A DNA stretch of 61,422 nucleotides, from the NCBI RefSeq assembly GCF_001279005.1, contig NZ_LGCN01000215.1, positions 2,537-63,958 of the forward strand, given 5' to 3'. Within the stretch, counting starts at the first letter, position 1; each line of letters opens with the position of its first letter. The notes beneath the pieces were generated by a model. The model made no database searches, was not told the DNA's origin, and worked only from the letters and a program-made list of their open reading frames with translations. The stretch is from Streptomyces caelestis (GTDB lineage: Bacteria > Actinomycetota > Actinomycetes > Streptomycetales > Streptomycetaceae). Shown here one piece after another: positions 1 to 8,696 of the stretch. The position numbers and the translations under genes are program-made.

Positions 1-734
1 AACCCGGCGAAGAAGCCTGGGAGGCCAAGCTCGCCGCGTTCCGCTCGTACCGGCGGGCTACCGGGCACCTCGCCCCCCGGCAGGACGCCGTCTGGGACGG
101 CCCGGTCGGCGGCGGCCCTGTGCCCATCGGGCAGCACATCACCAACCTCCGGCGGAAGGGCGGCCTGGGCAAGGACCCGCGGCGGGCCGCCGTACGCGCG
201 CAGCAGCTGACCGCAATCGACCCGGACTGGAACTGCCCCTGGCCACTCAACTGGCAACGCCACTACCGCCACCTCGCCGACCTCGCCGCCGACGAGGCCG
301 ACGGCGTCCTGCCCGACATCGCCCCCGGCGTCCTGTTCGACAGCGACGACATCGGACGATGGCTCCAGCGCCAGAAACAGCCGACCGCCTGGAAGCTGCT
401 GTCGACCGAACAGCAGGAGCGGCTGACCAAGCTGGGCTTGAAGCCCGTTCAGGCGCCGACTCTCTCCCCGGCGGCCGGGCGCGCGACGAAGAGTCCGGGC
501 AAGGCGCAGCAGGCGTTCCAACGCGGCCTGGCAGCCCTCGCGCAGTGGATCGAGCGGGAGGGCGCGGACCGGCCTGTACCGCGCGGCCACGCTGAAGAGA
601 TCACGGTCGACGGCGAGGTCGAGCCGACGGTGGTGAAGTTGGGCGTCTGGACATCGAACACCCGCGCGAGACGGGACAAGCTCACCCAGGAGCAGCTGGA
701 GGCGCTGCGGGAGCTGGGCGTGGGGTGGGCATAG
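1..734 (+). CDS. Helicase-associated-domain protein, C-terminal part (5' end outside window)
   Basis: The frame is open from base 3 with no start before the window edge, so only the C-terminal 243 or so residues are present. The sequence is rich in Trp and basic residues and has the repeating layout of the bacterial helicase-associated (HA) domain: a helix such as AWEAKLAAFRSYRRATGHL, then an 'IGQHITNLRRKGGLG' segment, then 'LTAIDPDWNCPWPLNWQRHY'. A second, degenerate repeat near the end reads LGVWTSNTRARRDKLT and closes with LRELGVGWA. In Streptomyces these repeats follow a DEAD/DEAH helicase core, which would lie upstream of base 1. A helicase role is therefore inferred from family knowledge only. 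The internal GTG at 120 is unlikely to be the real start because similarity continues upstream of it. Confidence 0.75.
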   Translation, partial: PGEEAWEAKLAAFRSYRRATGHLAPRQDAVWDGPVGGGPVPIGQHITNLRRKGGLGKDPRRAAVRAQQLTAIDPDWNCPWPLNWQRHYRHLADLAADEADGVLPDIAPGVLFDSDDIGRWLQRQKQPTAWKLLSTEQQERLTKLGLKPVQAPTLSPAAGRATKSPGKAQQAFQRGLAALAQWIEREGADRPVPRGHAEEITVDGEVEPTVVKLGVWTSNTRARRDKLTQEQLEALRELGVGWA

Positions 735-758
735 GGCCGCCGGTAGGGGGTGTGTGCA

Positions 759-2183
759 TCATTGCCGCGGCGGTGTGGGTGTGCCGTCCGGGTCCAGGCC
801 GTTGGGCCACCGCCTTACGAGAACTCCTTTTAAAGAAAGTTCCAGACGGAGGTTGCCCATGCCGTGGTCGGCGGCCTGCCGGGCGAGGGCCTCAGCACCC
901 TCCCAATCCTAATCCCCGGCCCTTTTCCGCAGCACGGCCAGGCGGGCCAGGGCGTTGGTGCTGCCGTGGCTGGCGGCGCGGTGTAGGAGGTGGTGGGCCC
1001 ATTGCAGGCGGAACCGGGTATCGGCTGCTCGGGTGAGGTTGTACAAGTTGTCGGGGCGGGTGAGGTGGGTATGGGCGGCGTGCCAGAAGGATGCGGTTGG
1101 GCACAGGTGGCGGCGGATGGTGCGGCCGTGTTGTTCGAGGTAGTCGGCGAGGCGGAACACCGGCCCCGTCGGGCGGGGTGAGGGGGTACTGTCCGGGGAG
1201 GGGCCGGGCGGGCGTCGTTGCGGCCGTGGGGTGATGCGGCTCAGCGGGGCGTGCTTGCCGTGGACGTGTTCGGCGAGTTCGGTGTAGGCCTTTTCTGCCC
1301 AGTCGTCGGTGAGTTGGTCCCAGTCGGTGTCGTGGAGGTAGTCGGCGGCGGCGTCGGTGAGGAAGGCCTGCGGCAGGTGGAGGCCGACACCCAGGCGGCG
1401 GGCGTCCGTCGCCGCTTCCAGCAGTGCTCGGGCGGCCGGAGCGCCGGTCTGATAGCGCTCCAGGAGCGCGGGGCCTCCGGCAAGGTCCTGGGCAAGGCGC
1501 CCGTCCTTGCCGGCGCGGGTGAGGGCGCCGACCAGCAGCCGGTCACCGCGATCAGTCTTCACCCTGGCCTCGGCGCGGGTGGGGTCGAAGGGATGCCACA
1601 GCCGCTACCCCTGCTTCGCCAGCGGCTGCACGGCCTCCCAGCACCCCCGGGTCTTGCCCGTCGAGGAGGAGCCGACCAGGACCAGCATCCGGCTGTGGCC
1701 GGCCGCCGCGTCCTGGACCGCTTCGGCCAGGATCCGGTCGTGCCCACGGGGCACGTAGCCGGGCAGCAGCCGCTGCCCAAGCGAGCCGGTACCGTCTTGG
1801 GCGCTGCCGGCCGGGTGGACCTCCGGCGCGTGCGGATCCCACTGGCCGATCGGCCGGCCAGGTCCCGGCCGATCACTGCTTCCGCCACCGGCCGCGACCT
1901 GCTGCAGCGCCAACAGTTTTTCCACCGGCAGCTTCAGCGCGCGGGCCAGCGCCGTCACCGTCTGCGCCGACGGCACCGGCCCGTCGGTCTGGAACGCCAG
2001 CTGCACCGTCGTACGGCCCAGCCTTGTCCGAGCGACGAGGTCCGTCTTCTTCACCCCGGCCCGGGCCAGCCCGCCCTCCAGCCTCCGGCGTAGCTCGGTC
2101 AGCGCCGAGTCCGGAGTGTGGTCGGCCTGTTCGTCGTGCACGTGCTCGCCCCCGCGGGTGGTGAGGTGTTCGCCGGTGTTCAT
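759..2183 (-). pseudogene. Decayed XRE-HTH / STAND-type P-loop NTPase
   Basis: One minus-strand frame runs from the ATG at 2183 to the TGA at 759-761 but is broken. The N-terminus has an XRE-type helix-turn-helix (VKKTDLVARTRLGRTTVQLAF, about residues 43-62) and then a Walker A motif GSSSTGKTR near residue 175. A TAG at 1605-1607 sits where relatives of this family have Trp (reading LAKQG-stop-RLWHPFDPTRAEA). A second TAG at 909-911 interrupts the C-terminal helical repeat region. Between DPTRAEA (about 1575) and DRGDRLLVGAL (about 1555) the expected Walker B and sensor portion is missing, which points to an internal deletion of the order of 100 codons. The remaining part has the usual DARRLGVGLHLPQAFL and RLADYLEQHGR signatures. 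The STAND identity comes from family memory, and the two stops are read directly. It is very likely non-functional. Confidence 0.75.
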
Positions 2184-2266
2184 CTTCGTCCCGGCGAACT
2201 CCGGCGCACACCGATTCCGCCACCTTCGTCCACGTCAACACCCCAACCCCTTGACGGGAGTCTGCC

Positions 2267-2476
2267 GTGAACGTCGCCGTTGTCCTCCTCACCGCCGCGC
2301 TCGTGCTGGTCGTCGCGGTGCTGGCCGCCGTCGGCGCGGGCAAGCTCGCCCGTCTGGACGGCGCCACCTACCCCGCCGCCCTCACCCGCGCCGCCACCGC
2401 CTTCACCGCGGTCCTCACCCTCGCCACCGCGGTAGCCGGCGCCCTCGCTGCTCTCGGTCTCGACTGGGCGGCTTGA
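2267..2476 (+). CDS. Small two-helix membrane protein
   Basis: A 69-residue protein with two hydrophobic segments, about residues 3-25 (VAVVLLTAALVLVVAVLAAV) and 43-65. They are separated by a short polar loop with KLARLD. The first segment lies at the extreme N-terminus and has no cleavage-site pattern, so a membrane hairpin is more likely than a secreted protein. It starts with ATG about 10 bases after a GGGAG-like ribosome site and is divergent from the HTH/STAND pseudogene, with 83 bases between their starts. Small proteins of this composition often sit beside such regulators in Streptomyces. The function is unknown. Confidence 0.6.
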   Translation: MNVAVVLLTAALVLVVAVLAAVGAGKLARLDGATYPAALTRAATAFTAVLTLATAVAGALAALGLDWAA

Positions 2477-2478
2477 CG

Positions 2479-2637
2479 GTGATTCTGGGCCCGCATCGCT
2501 GGCTGGAACTGCGGCGCTTTCGTGGTCTGCTGAGGTCCGGGGCGATGAGCCTGTCGGAGATCGCCCGGGCGATGGGGCTGGACCGGAAGATGGTCCGCGA
2601 GGGGTGCATGGCTGTGACGCGTCGGGTCCCGCCGTGA
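2479..2637 (+). pseudogene. IS21-type IstA transposase N-terminal fragment
   Basis: Reading from the GTG at 2479 gives RWLELRRFRGLLRSGAMSLS followed by EIARAMGLDRKMVRE, which is the N-terminal helix-turn-helix segment of IS21-family IstA transposases. After about 40 residues the similarity stops and the frame ends at 2637. The integrase core and the IstB ATPase are absent, so this is a stub left by an old insertion. The family assignment rests on the short HTH segment alone. Confidence 0.5.
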
Positions 2638-2670
2638 AGTTCCGTCGACGGCGGGGCCACTCACGCCCGC

Positions 2671-3165
2671 ATGCCACGATGTCTCCCCACACCGCACCAT
2701 CCGGGGGGACACATACGCACCCGCGCCACCACCACGCTCGCCGTCCTGCTGCTCACCATGCTCACCGCCTGCTCCTCCAGCGAGGACAGCGGCGACGACG
2801 TGACAGCCGCCGACAGCAGCGCAAGCAGCCCGGCCGTCGAGGGGAGCAGCAAGCCGGCTGACGACGGCTCGTTGCAGCAGGCCGTCGAGGACTACACCGC
2901 CGCGTACTTCGACGGCGATGCCGACACCGCGTACGAGATGTTGTCGGAGCGCTGCCAGGGGAGGATCACGCCCGAGGTGTACGGGGCGGCACTGGAGCAG
3001 GCGGCGGCCGACTACGGCGATGGGCACCCGGCGACGGACGTGAAGGCCGAGGTGTCCGGGGACTTGGCGCGGGTGAGCTACCGGGTGGAGGGTCTGGCGA
3101 AGTTCGACCAGAAGTCGCAGCCGTGGGCGCGGGAGGGCGGCGACTGGAAGTACGACGCCTGCTGA
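2671..3165 (+). CDS. Small secreted lipoprotein
   Basis: The protein has a basic start (IRTRATTT), a hydrophobic stretch (LAVLLLTM) and the lipobox LTAC near residue 34, followed by a Ser/Asp-rich linker. The C-terminal 90 residues (QQAVEDYTAAYFDGDADTA onward, with a Cys pair, CQGR and the final YDAC) resemble the small NTF2-like domain common in actinobacterial lipoproteins. It should be lipid-anchored on the outer face of the membrane. The nominal ATG at 2671 would put about 14 extra residues (MPRCLPTPHHPGGH) before the signal peptide. A GGGGGG ribosome site at 2703-2708 instead lies five bases upstream of an in-frame ATA at 2713. The native start may have been ATG at that codon and may be mutated here. 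Ligand and role are unknown. Confidence 0.7.
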   Translation: MPRCLPTPHHPGGHIRTRATTTLAVLLLTMLTACSSSEDSGDDVTAADSSASSPAVEGSSKPADDGSLQQAVEDYTAAYFDGDADTAYEMLSERCQGRITPEVYGAALEQAAADYGDGHPATDVKAEVSGDLARVSYRVEGLAKFDQKSQPWAREGGDWKYDAC

Positions 3166-3240
3166 CCTGACGTACTGGCCACAGGGCGGTGCGCGACGTC
3201 GGAGCAGCCAGGTCGTGGGTGGACACGCATGCGGAACGAC

Positions 3241-3296
3241 GAAGCTCCTGGTAGACGGGTTTTTGACCAAGATCACCCGTGTGCGCCAAGAGCTTC
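3241..3296. repeat. Palindromic repeat, solo copy
   Basis: This 56-base block has arms GAAGCT (3241-3246) and AGCTTC (3291-3296) and inner arms ACGGGT (3255-3260) and ACCCGT (3275-3280), so it can form a long hairpin. It is clearly related to the block at 10143-10197 in front of an IS5-family transposase. Here no transposase follows. It is either a remnant of that element or an independent small repeat. Confidence 0.55.
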
Positions 3297-3539
3297 GCGC
3301 GCTTGTCTGCCCGTCGTCGATGGAATTGAGGGCTCAGGGGCGCCCGGAATGGGGTCGTGCGCGGCTTCGTCGGGTCCGCGGACACGTTTTGGGCGTGGTG
3401 TACGGCATCTGGGGCCAGCTGCTGCCCGGCACGCTCTCATCCACCCGTCCGCAGCGTCGCCGTAACGGCTTTGACCTGGTGTTTTTGTGGGTTTCACATA
3501 GGCTGCGGAGGTCTGTCGGGCATCATGGGAGGGGCCTTC

Positions 3540-4706
3540 GTGAGTGAGGGAGGAACGGGGTACGACGCTGTCAGGATGGAGGAGCTGGAGGGGCGGGAAG
3601 CCGTTCGGAAACGGCCCGGTATGTGGGTTGGCTCGACCGGCGAACGCGGGCTGCATGAGTTGGTGTTCCAGGTCGTCGGCTGGGCTGTGAACCATGTCCT
3701 GGCCGGCCGCGGCGGCTCCGTCGATGTCACACTCACCCGCGACGGCGGCGTGCGGGTCGCCCACAACGGGTTCGGGTGTCCCTTCGCGGCCGAGGGGAAC
3801 GCCGGTGGTCGCGGTCTCGAAGTCCTGCTGACCCGTATGCCCGCCGGGGACGAGCCCGGTGGTCGGCACATCGCGGCCGTGAGCCACAGCCGGGATGTGG
3901 GGCTCTTCGTGGCCAACGCCCTGTCGAGCAGTCTGACGGCCGAGGTGCGGTGTGAGGGGACCCGCAGGGTCCAGGAGTACGCGCGCGGTGTTGCGGCCGC
4001 CCAGCCCGCCGCCGTGGGGCCGACGGCCGGAAGCTGGACCACCATCGCTTTCTGGCCCGACGTCGAGATCTTCGAGACGACGCGGTGCTCGTTCGCCGTG
4101 CTGGCGGAGCGTTTCCGGCAGGTGGCCTTCCTCAACCGGGGCCTGGGGATCTCGCTGGCCGACGAACGCCCGGCGGGCGGGGCCCGGGCGGTGAGCTTCC
4201 GGTTTCCGGAGGGAGTGCGGGACTTTGTGGCCGCCCTCGAAGCGGAGACGGGGGCCGCCCTTCATCCGGATGTCATCGGCTTCGAGCGCGAGGATCCGCG
4301 GATGGCGGGGACGATGGAGGTGGCGATGCTGTGGAGCGGCTCCCGTCAGGAGCGAATACGCGGCTTCGCCAACAGCCGGGCCACTCGCCAGGGCGGCGCG
4401 CACGTGGACGGCTTCCGAGACGGAGTGATGGCGGCAGTCACCGCCTACGCGCGTGAACGAGGACTGCTGGCGGCGGACAACGCTCCCTGCGCCGACCGGA
4501 TCAGCGAGGGTCTCACGGCAGTCGTGTCGGTGAAACTCGAATGCCCCGAATACCTGGGCGCCACGCGCGAGCTGCTGGGCAACACCGACGTACGCGACTG
4601 TGTCGGGGAGGCTGTCCGGGAACACCTCGGTAACTGGCTCGAGGAGCATTCGAAGCAAGCCACGCAAATCGTCGACCGAATCCTCCGGAACATCCGCCAG
4701 GACTGA
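3540..4706 (+). CDS. Degenerate GyrB-like ATPase/transducer protein lacking the TOPRIM domain
   Basis: A 388-residue protein collinear with the first two domains of DNA gyrase B. It has the AVRKRPGMWVGS motif, the GHKL region (GLHELVFQVVGWAVNHVLAG), and a transducer segment with DPRMAGTMEVAMLW, RGFANSRATRQGGAH and EGLTAVVSVKLECPE, ending IVDRILRN. Nothing follows, so the TOPRIM and C-terminal domains that bind DNA and GyrA are missing. Key ATPase positions have changed: the catalytic Glu of 'FEVVDN' is Gln (FQVVGW), the Mg-binding Asn is Trp, the Asp of the 'DDGRG' motif is His (AHNGFG), and the GLHGVG lid is replaced by SHSRDVG. It probably cannot hydrolyse ATP. The GTG start at 3540 was chosen because GGGAGGGG precedes it and the GyrB similarity begins just after. 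It may modulate gyrase by mimicry, or it may be a domesticated remnant. Confidence 0.75.
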   Translation: MSEGGTGYDAVRMEELEGREAVRKRPGMWVGSTGERGLHELVFQVVGWAVNHVLAGRGGSVDVTLTRDGGVRVAHNGFGCPFAAEGNAGGRGLEVLLTRMPAGDEPGGRHIAAVSHSRDVGLFVANALSSSLTAEVRCEGTRRVQEYARGVAAAQPAAVGPTAGSWTTIAFWPDVEIFETTRCSFAVLAERFRQVAFLNRGLGISLADERPAGGARAVSFRFPEGVRDFVAALEAETGAALHPDVIGFEREDPRMAGTMEVAMLWSGSRQERIRGFANSRATRQGGAHVDGFRDGVMAAVTAYARERGLLAADNAPCADRISEGLTAVVSVKLECPEYLGATRELLGNTDVRDCVGEAVREHLGNWLEEHSKQATQIVDRILRNIRQD

Positions 4707-4980
4707 CCGGCGGTCGATACACCCACAGGCAGGACCACTCCAGCGGACGTCATCGAAAAGCCCTTACGCCTCGACGAGGACGAGGAGGGCGAGGAGTGAG
4801 CGCCGGCTTCCTGCGACTGGTGGGTGCGGTGGCCGGTGGCCGCACGTCCGGCCGCTTCTGCGGGCTGCCGCCGGTATCGGTGGGCTCGGCTGGCCCGGTG
4901 GCAGGACACCGCCGGAACGCGGTGTTCCAGGGGCGCCAGTGCGAGGCGCTGTTCGGGACCGATGCTGAGGGGTGGGGCCG

Positions 4981-5346
4981 GTGAGCGCGCCTGTCTCGCA
5001 GCAGTCCCGCTTCGGTGGGGCCCGGCCGGCGGCTGTGAGCATGGTCAGCGGGGGCGCGGTCGTCGCAGTTCTGACGATGGCCAACGCGTCCTGGGAAGTC
5101 GTGGCGATAATCGTGCTCGTCACGCTCGTGGTCTCGCTCATTCTTGGCCTGGTCAAGATCGTGGTGCCCGATGAGTCCGAGCACAAGCGGGACCTGGTAC
5201 TCGAATATTTCCGCTACCGCGAGCGCCAGGCCAAACAGCGTGAGCGCCGGGCTGAACTGCGCAAGCGCCGACGGCGACAGAGAAAAGGCGTGGATCTGCA
5301 GGAGCAGCGCAACCGGGCCACTGGAGATGATCATCCGCTTCCGTGA
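4981..5346 (+). CDS. Single-pass membrane protein with basic tail
   Basis: A possible protein of about 121 residues with one or two hydrophobic segments (WEVVAIIVLVTLVVSLILGL is the clear one, about residues 39-58). A strongly basic, probably helical cytoplasmic tail follows (YFRYRERQAKQRERRAELRK and then more Arg and Lys). The tail could bind nucleic acid or acidic phospholipid. The GTG at 4981 is a plausible start, but the ATG at 5041 cannot be excluded. No family is recognised. Bases 4707-4980 upstream show no convincing gene. Confidence 0.45.
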   Translation: MSAPVSQQSRFGGARPAAVSMVSGGAVVAVLTMANASWEVVAIIVLVTLVVSLILGLVKIVVPDESEHKRDLVLEYFRYRERQAKQRERRAELRKRRRRQRKGVDLQEQRNRATGDDHPLP

Positions 5347-5611
5347 TCGTTGCCGGACGTCGACCGGTGACGCCCACCGGGTGGTCTGGACGTGCACGGG
5401 CTGAGCGGGCGTATCCGGCCGGCCCACCACTACCTGATAGCGGTGGTCCGGCTTCGGGTCATGGGGCACCTCGTGCACCGCTCATCAAGCGCACATCTGG
5501 CGTACCAATCGTGTACGGAAGGCGTGCCCTCGCTCGTATCCGAGGCGTCTGCGAGGGCGGTCTTCCGCGCGTGGGCGGGTTGCCGAGGCGTGCTGCCGTA
5601 CGGTCCTGTTT

Positions 5612-5630
5612 CCTCTACCTGCAGTAGAGG
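5612..5630. promoter_or_regulatory. Palindromic operator upstream of antitoxin 1
   Basis: A perfect inverted repeat CCTCTAC-CTGCA-GTAGAGG lies 20 bases before the antitoxin start. Its core TCTACCTGCAGTAGA (5614-5628) matches the core in front of the second toxin-antitoxin pair (12769-12785) at 13 of 15 bases. Ribbon-helix-helix antitoxins usually repress their own operon by binding such palindromes, so autoregulation is the likely role. The 5347-5611 stretch before it holds no supported gene. Confidence 0.6.
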
Positions 5631-5650
5631 AGCGCGGTGGAGTGAGGGAT

Positions 5651-5926
5651 ATGGCAGCAGACGAGACGAGCATCAAGGTGAGTACGGCAGCTCGAGACCG
5701 GCTCGCCCAGCTGGCGGCCGAGCACGGCACCACCATTCGCAGCCTGGTGGAGGACCTCGCGCAGGGCACTCCGACCCAGGCCGAGTACGCCGAGCGTGCC
5801 GAGCTGGCCCGCGCCGAGCTCGCCTCCGCCCTCGGCAGCGCGCCGAGCCCGGAGGCCGAGGCGAGGGCACGGGCCCTGCTGGAGCGTCTCGGCGGCGCCT
5901 CGCACGGTCCGCAGGTGGCCGCGTAG
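5651..5926 (+). CDS. Ribbon-helix-helix type antitoxin (pair 1)
   Basis: A 91-residue protein whose first 45 residues look like a ribbon-helix-helix DNA-binding fold: a beta strand TSIKVST, then ARDRLAQLAAEHGTTIRSLV. This is followed by an Ala/Glu-rich helical tail that would wrap the toxin. The ATG at 5651 was preferred over the GTG at 5642 because the paralogue at 12506-12760 starts at the equivalent position (MSKPTSIKTSEEVRDRL). Its TAG stop overlaps the toxin GTG by one base. The palindrome at 5612-5630 is the likely autoregulatory site. The assignment comes from fold pattern and operon context, not from a recognised named family. Confidence 0.7.
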   Translation: MAADETSIKVSTAARDRLAQLAAEHGTTIRSLVEDLAQGTPTQAEYAERAELARAELASALGSAPSPEAEARARALLERLGGASHGPQVAA

Positions 5927-6324
5927 TGGCGGCGATCGCAGTCGTCCTGGACCACACGACCGCCACGGCGCTGTACGACCCGAAGGATCCGTTCAACGAG
6001 GCGGTCGCTGCGTTCTACGCCCAGGCGTCCGGCGGGCTCGGTGATCTGTCTGCGCCGGTGCTGTCACTGACGGCCGGCGACGCCGAACGACCCGGTCTGC
6101 TCGGCTACATCAAAGGGCTGCGGTTCATCCGGATCGAAGCGTTCGACACCGACGCCGCAGTCACCGCCACCGGACTGCTGCGCTTCGGGCACTCCTGGGC
6201 CGCCGTCCACGCCATCCACGCCGCCCACCCCTCCGCCGCCTACCCCGTCGGCCGGTACCTGCTCACCCTGACGCCGAAGGCGTACGCCGGTACCGGCGTC
6301 CAGGCCGTCCACCCCGGCCAGTAA
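5926..6324 (+). CDS. PIN-like toxin (pair 1)
   Basis: A 132-residue protein starting with GTG and overlapping the antitoxin stop by one base. It opens with the PIN-type strand and first acidic residue (AVVLDHTTATALY). Its C-terminus ends in the PIN-like pattern RYLLTLTPKAYAGTGVQAVHP. The paralogue at 12135-12509 has the same beginning (AVLDHTALVALY) and end (LYTGTGITPLNP). The usual third acidic residue of PIN nucleases is replaced by His/Ala (VHAIHAAH). It may therefore be a divergent nuclease or an inactivated one. VapC-like RNase activity is inference. Confidence 0.6.
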   Translation: MAAIAVVLDHTTATALYDPKDPFNEAVAAFYAQASGGLGDLSAPVLSLTAGDAERPGLLGYIKGLRFIRIEAFDTDAAVTATGLLRFGHSWAAVHAIHAAHPSAAYPVGRYLLTLTPKAYAGTGVQAVHPGQ

Positions 6325-6534
6325 CCGTCAGCCGCCGACGACAGAAAAGGGTCACCACGACTCCGCCTGCACCGCCGACACGACCGTCGCTTTGTCCCCG
6401 GGCCTGGCCCGCCGCCTGACACCAGCAAGACCCGGCACTGCTTCGCCGGGAGGAGCACCGCGCTCGTACAAGGGCGGGTGCGTTGTCTGTTCTGATGTGC
6501 CCGGCCGCAGGCCGAGGTGTCTTCCGGAGGAACC

Positions 6535-8644
6535 GTGCAGTTCACTGTCCTGCCTGTCCGCGGGCGGCCCGTCTCTCCCCTGCCGGGGCAGGCCTTCCTG
6601 GTTCGGGACAACTGGGATGACTACAGCTTCAAGACGTCTTTCCAGTTGCTCTGTGCCGATCCGGGCGGGGAGATCAGGGAGATCGGCGCCGTCAAGATCG
6701 GCCGGTTCGGCATGGTGGCCCCGGCCAGAACGCCGCTGCCGGACGGTTTCGAGGCCCTGGACGGAGCCTTTTTCTCGCTCGGGCTGAGGGACACCTACTA
6801 CGAGCGGCTGCGCGAGCTGGGTCCCGATCTGCAGCACACCGTCCTGCGGGCACTCAACGACGTCTCCTTCGATCTGGACCTCTTCTCCCGCCCCCGTACC
6901 GAGAGCGTGACGGGCACGTCCCTGCTCCGCACCGTTTCCGCTGACACCGTCGTCGGCCGCTTCCGGGGCAGCAGCCTGTCCGCGGCACCGCCGGCGGTCA
7001 TCACCGATGTCACCCGGCGACACCTGTTCGACGCGCTGCGCAGCAGCGGGGTGAGCTGGTCGGGCAGCCTGGACGAGGTCACCTTCCTGCGCAGGCTGTA
7101 CGACCTGGACCGTCTGAAAAGTCACGATCCGCGGTTCGCAACGGCCGAGGGCGACATCATCCAGCACCGCTACAACAACCCCGGGGACTGGGAAGAGGAC
7201 TGGGTCTTCGGTGACGAGCGCTTCGGGCTCGCCGACGGCGCCGACGAGGTCCTGCTCCGCTTCCTGACGGAAATGATCCACCCCGCGGTGCGGACGGACC
7301 CCGACGAGGTCCAGCGGCTACTGACGCTGGTCAACGGCCTGCTGGCCCCCGACGGCTACGAGCTCGCCGAGGCCCGCTGTCAGCGGCCACCCGGTATACG
7401 AGGCCCGCCGGATACCGGCACACCGCACCCCCCGCTCCCCCAGCCGCCGCGCCGCTCGCGGCGAGCGCAAGGACTACTCCTGTTCGCGCGAGCCGGTCCC
7501 GGACGAGGGCCAGGCGGACGTGTTCGAGGCGGTACACAAGCCCACCGGCACGACCGTCGCGTTGAAGAAGCTGCACAGCAAGTACCCTCCCGAGCGCCAG
7601 GTGGCCCGTATGCGGCGGGAGATCGAAATCGGCCAGGTGCTGAAGGATCACCCCCATGCCATGCCGATTCTCGACTTCGGCGCCAACCACACCTGGTTCG
7701 TGATGCCCTGGGCGGATGCGACCGCCGCACAACGCCAAGAGCTGCTGCAGGAACCGGCTGAGCTGCGCGCCCTGGTCGACGCTCTGGCATCGGTGCTGGC
7801 CGCCGCGCACGAGGAGGGCTGGCTGCACCGCGACATCAAACCGTCGAACATCCTCTACTTCGACGGCCGCTGGACCCTCGCCGACTGGGGCATCGTCCGC
7901 CGGCCACGGGGCCAGACCACCAAGGTGGGCCGCACCGGCCTCTACATCGGCACCGAGGGCTTCGCCGCGCCGGAACTGTCCGGAACACCTCACGAGGCCA
8001 CGGCGTCCAGCGACGTCTACAGCCTCGGCCGAGTCATCGCCTGGGCCCTCACCGGCAAGACGCCGGAGACCAACCTGCCGCTGCTGCCCCCTCCCGGCCC
8101 ATGGCGCACCATCGTCCGCGCCGCCACGTATCCGGATCCGCAGCGTCGCCCTCAGACCGTCAGCGAGCTGCTCGCCCTGATCGACCGTGAGCACGCGGAC
8201 GTCCTCGAAGACCCTCTCGAGAGCGCCCAGGCGCTGCTGGAAGCCGCGGGTGCCGGCGACTCGGCGGCCGCAGACGCCCTGCTGGCCTTGGTCGGTGATC
8301 ACCCCGAGGACTACGAGATCCACGTCGGTGTGCTCGCCCGCCTCGATGTCCAGCAGGCGGAATCGGCCCTCGAACGGGACCCCGCGCAAGCTCACAGCCT
8401 CCTGCGTGCCCTGGCCGAGCACGTCCACGGAGACGACACACACATGGTGCAGTTCGGCGACGCCGCAGCAGTCGTGATCTGGCTCCAGGGCGTTTGCGTC
8501 TACGCCGCCGGCCACCGCGACTGGGACCTGCTGGAGGAAGCCGCCCACACCATGTGCACCTGGGACGCCGCCTGGAACCAGTGGAACGCCCGGGACAAAA
8601 TCGGCCCCTGGCTGCGAGCCCCGAGTGGGCGGTTCGTAAGTTGA
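6535..8644 (+). pseudogene. AbiJ_NTD3 / Ser-Thr kinase fusion, frameshifted and 3'-truncated
   Basis: The start is GTG 6535 after GGAGG. The first 280 residues end with a segment matching the abortive-infection AbiJ N-terminal domain 3 (HLFDALRSSGVSWSGSLDE, FLRRLYDLDRL, NNPGDWEEDWVF, LRFLTEMIHP). At about 7376-7384 the frame shifts. In the shifted frame the linker SGHPVYEARRIPAH continues into a protein kinase domain: VALKKLH (ATP-binding Lys), HRDIKPSNIL (catalytic loop), ADWG in place of DFG, FAAPEL and a C-lobe. The C-terminus runs into an IS element at 8627, and the last codons (GRFVS) are IS sequence. An AbiJ domain joined to a kinase suggests an abortive-infection phage defence sensor/effector, by analogy with kinase-based Abi systems. 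As sequenced it needs a frameshift to make one protein. Confidence 0.7.
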
Positions 8645-8696
8645 TGTCCGTTTCTGGTTGAGGTTGCAGCGAGGTCGCTGGTGGGGGTTGTGTCGG

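Noticed and set aside
3273..4667. A 464-codon minus-strand frame opposite the GyrB-like gene
   Set aside because: The plus strand has clear GyrB collinearity; the antisense frame matches nothing.
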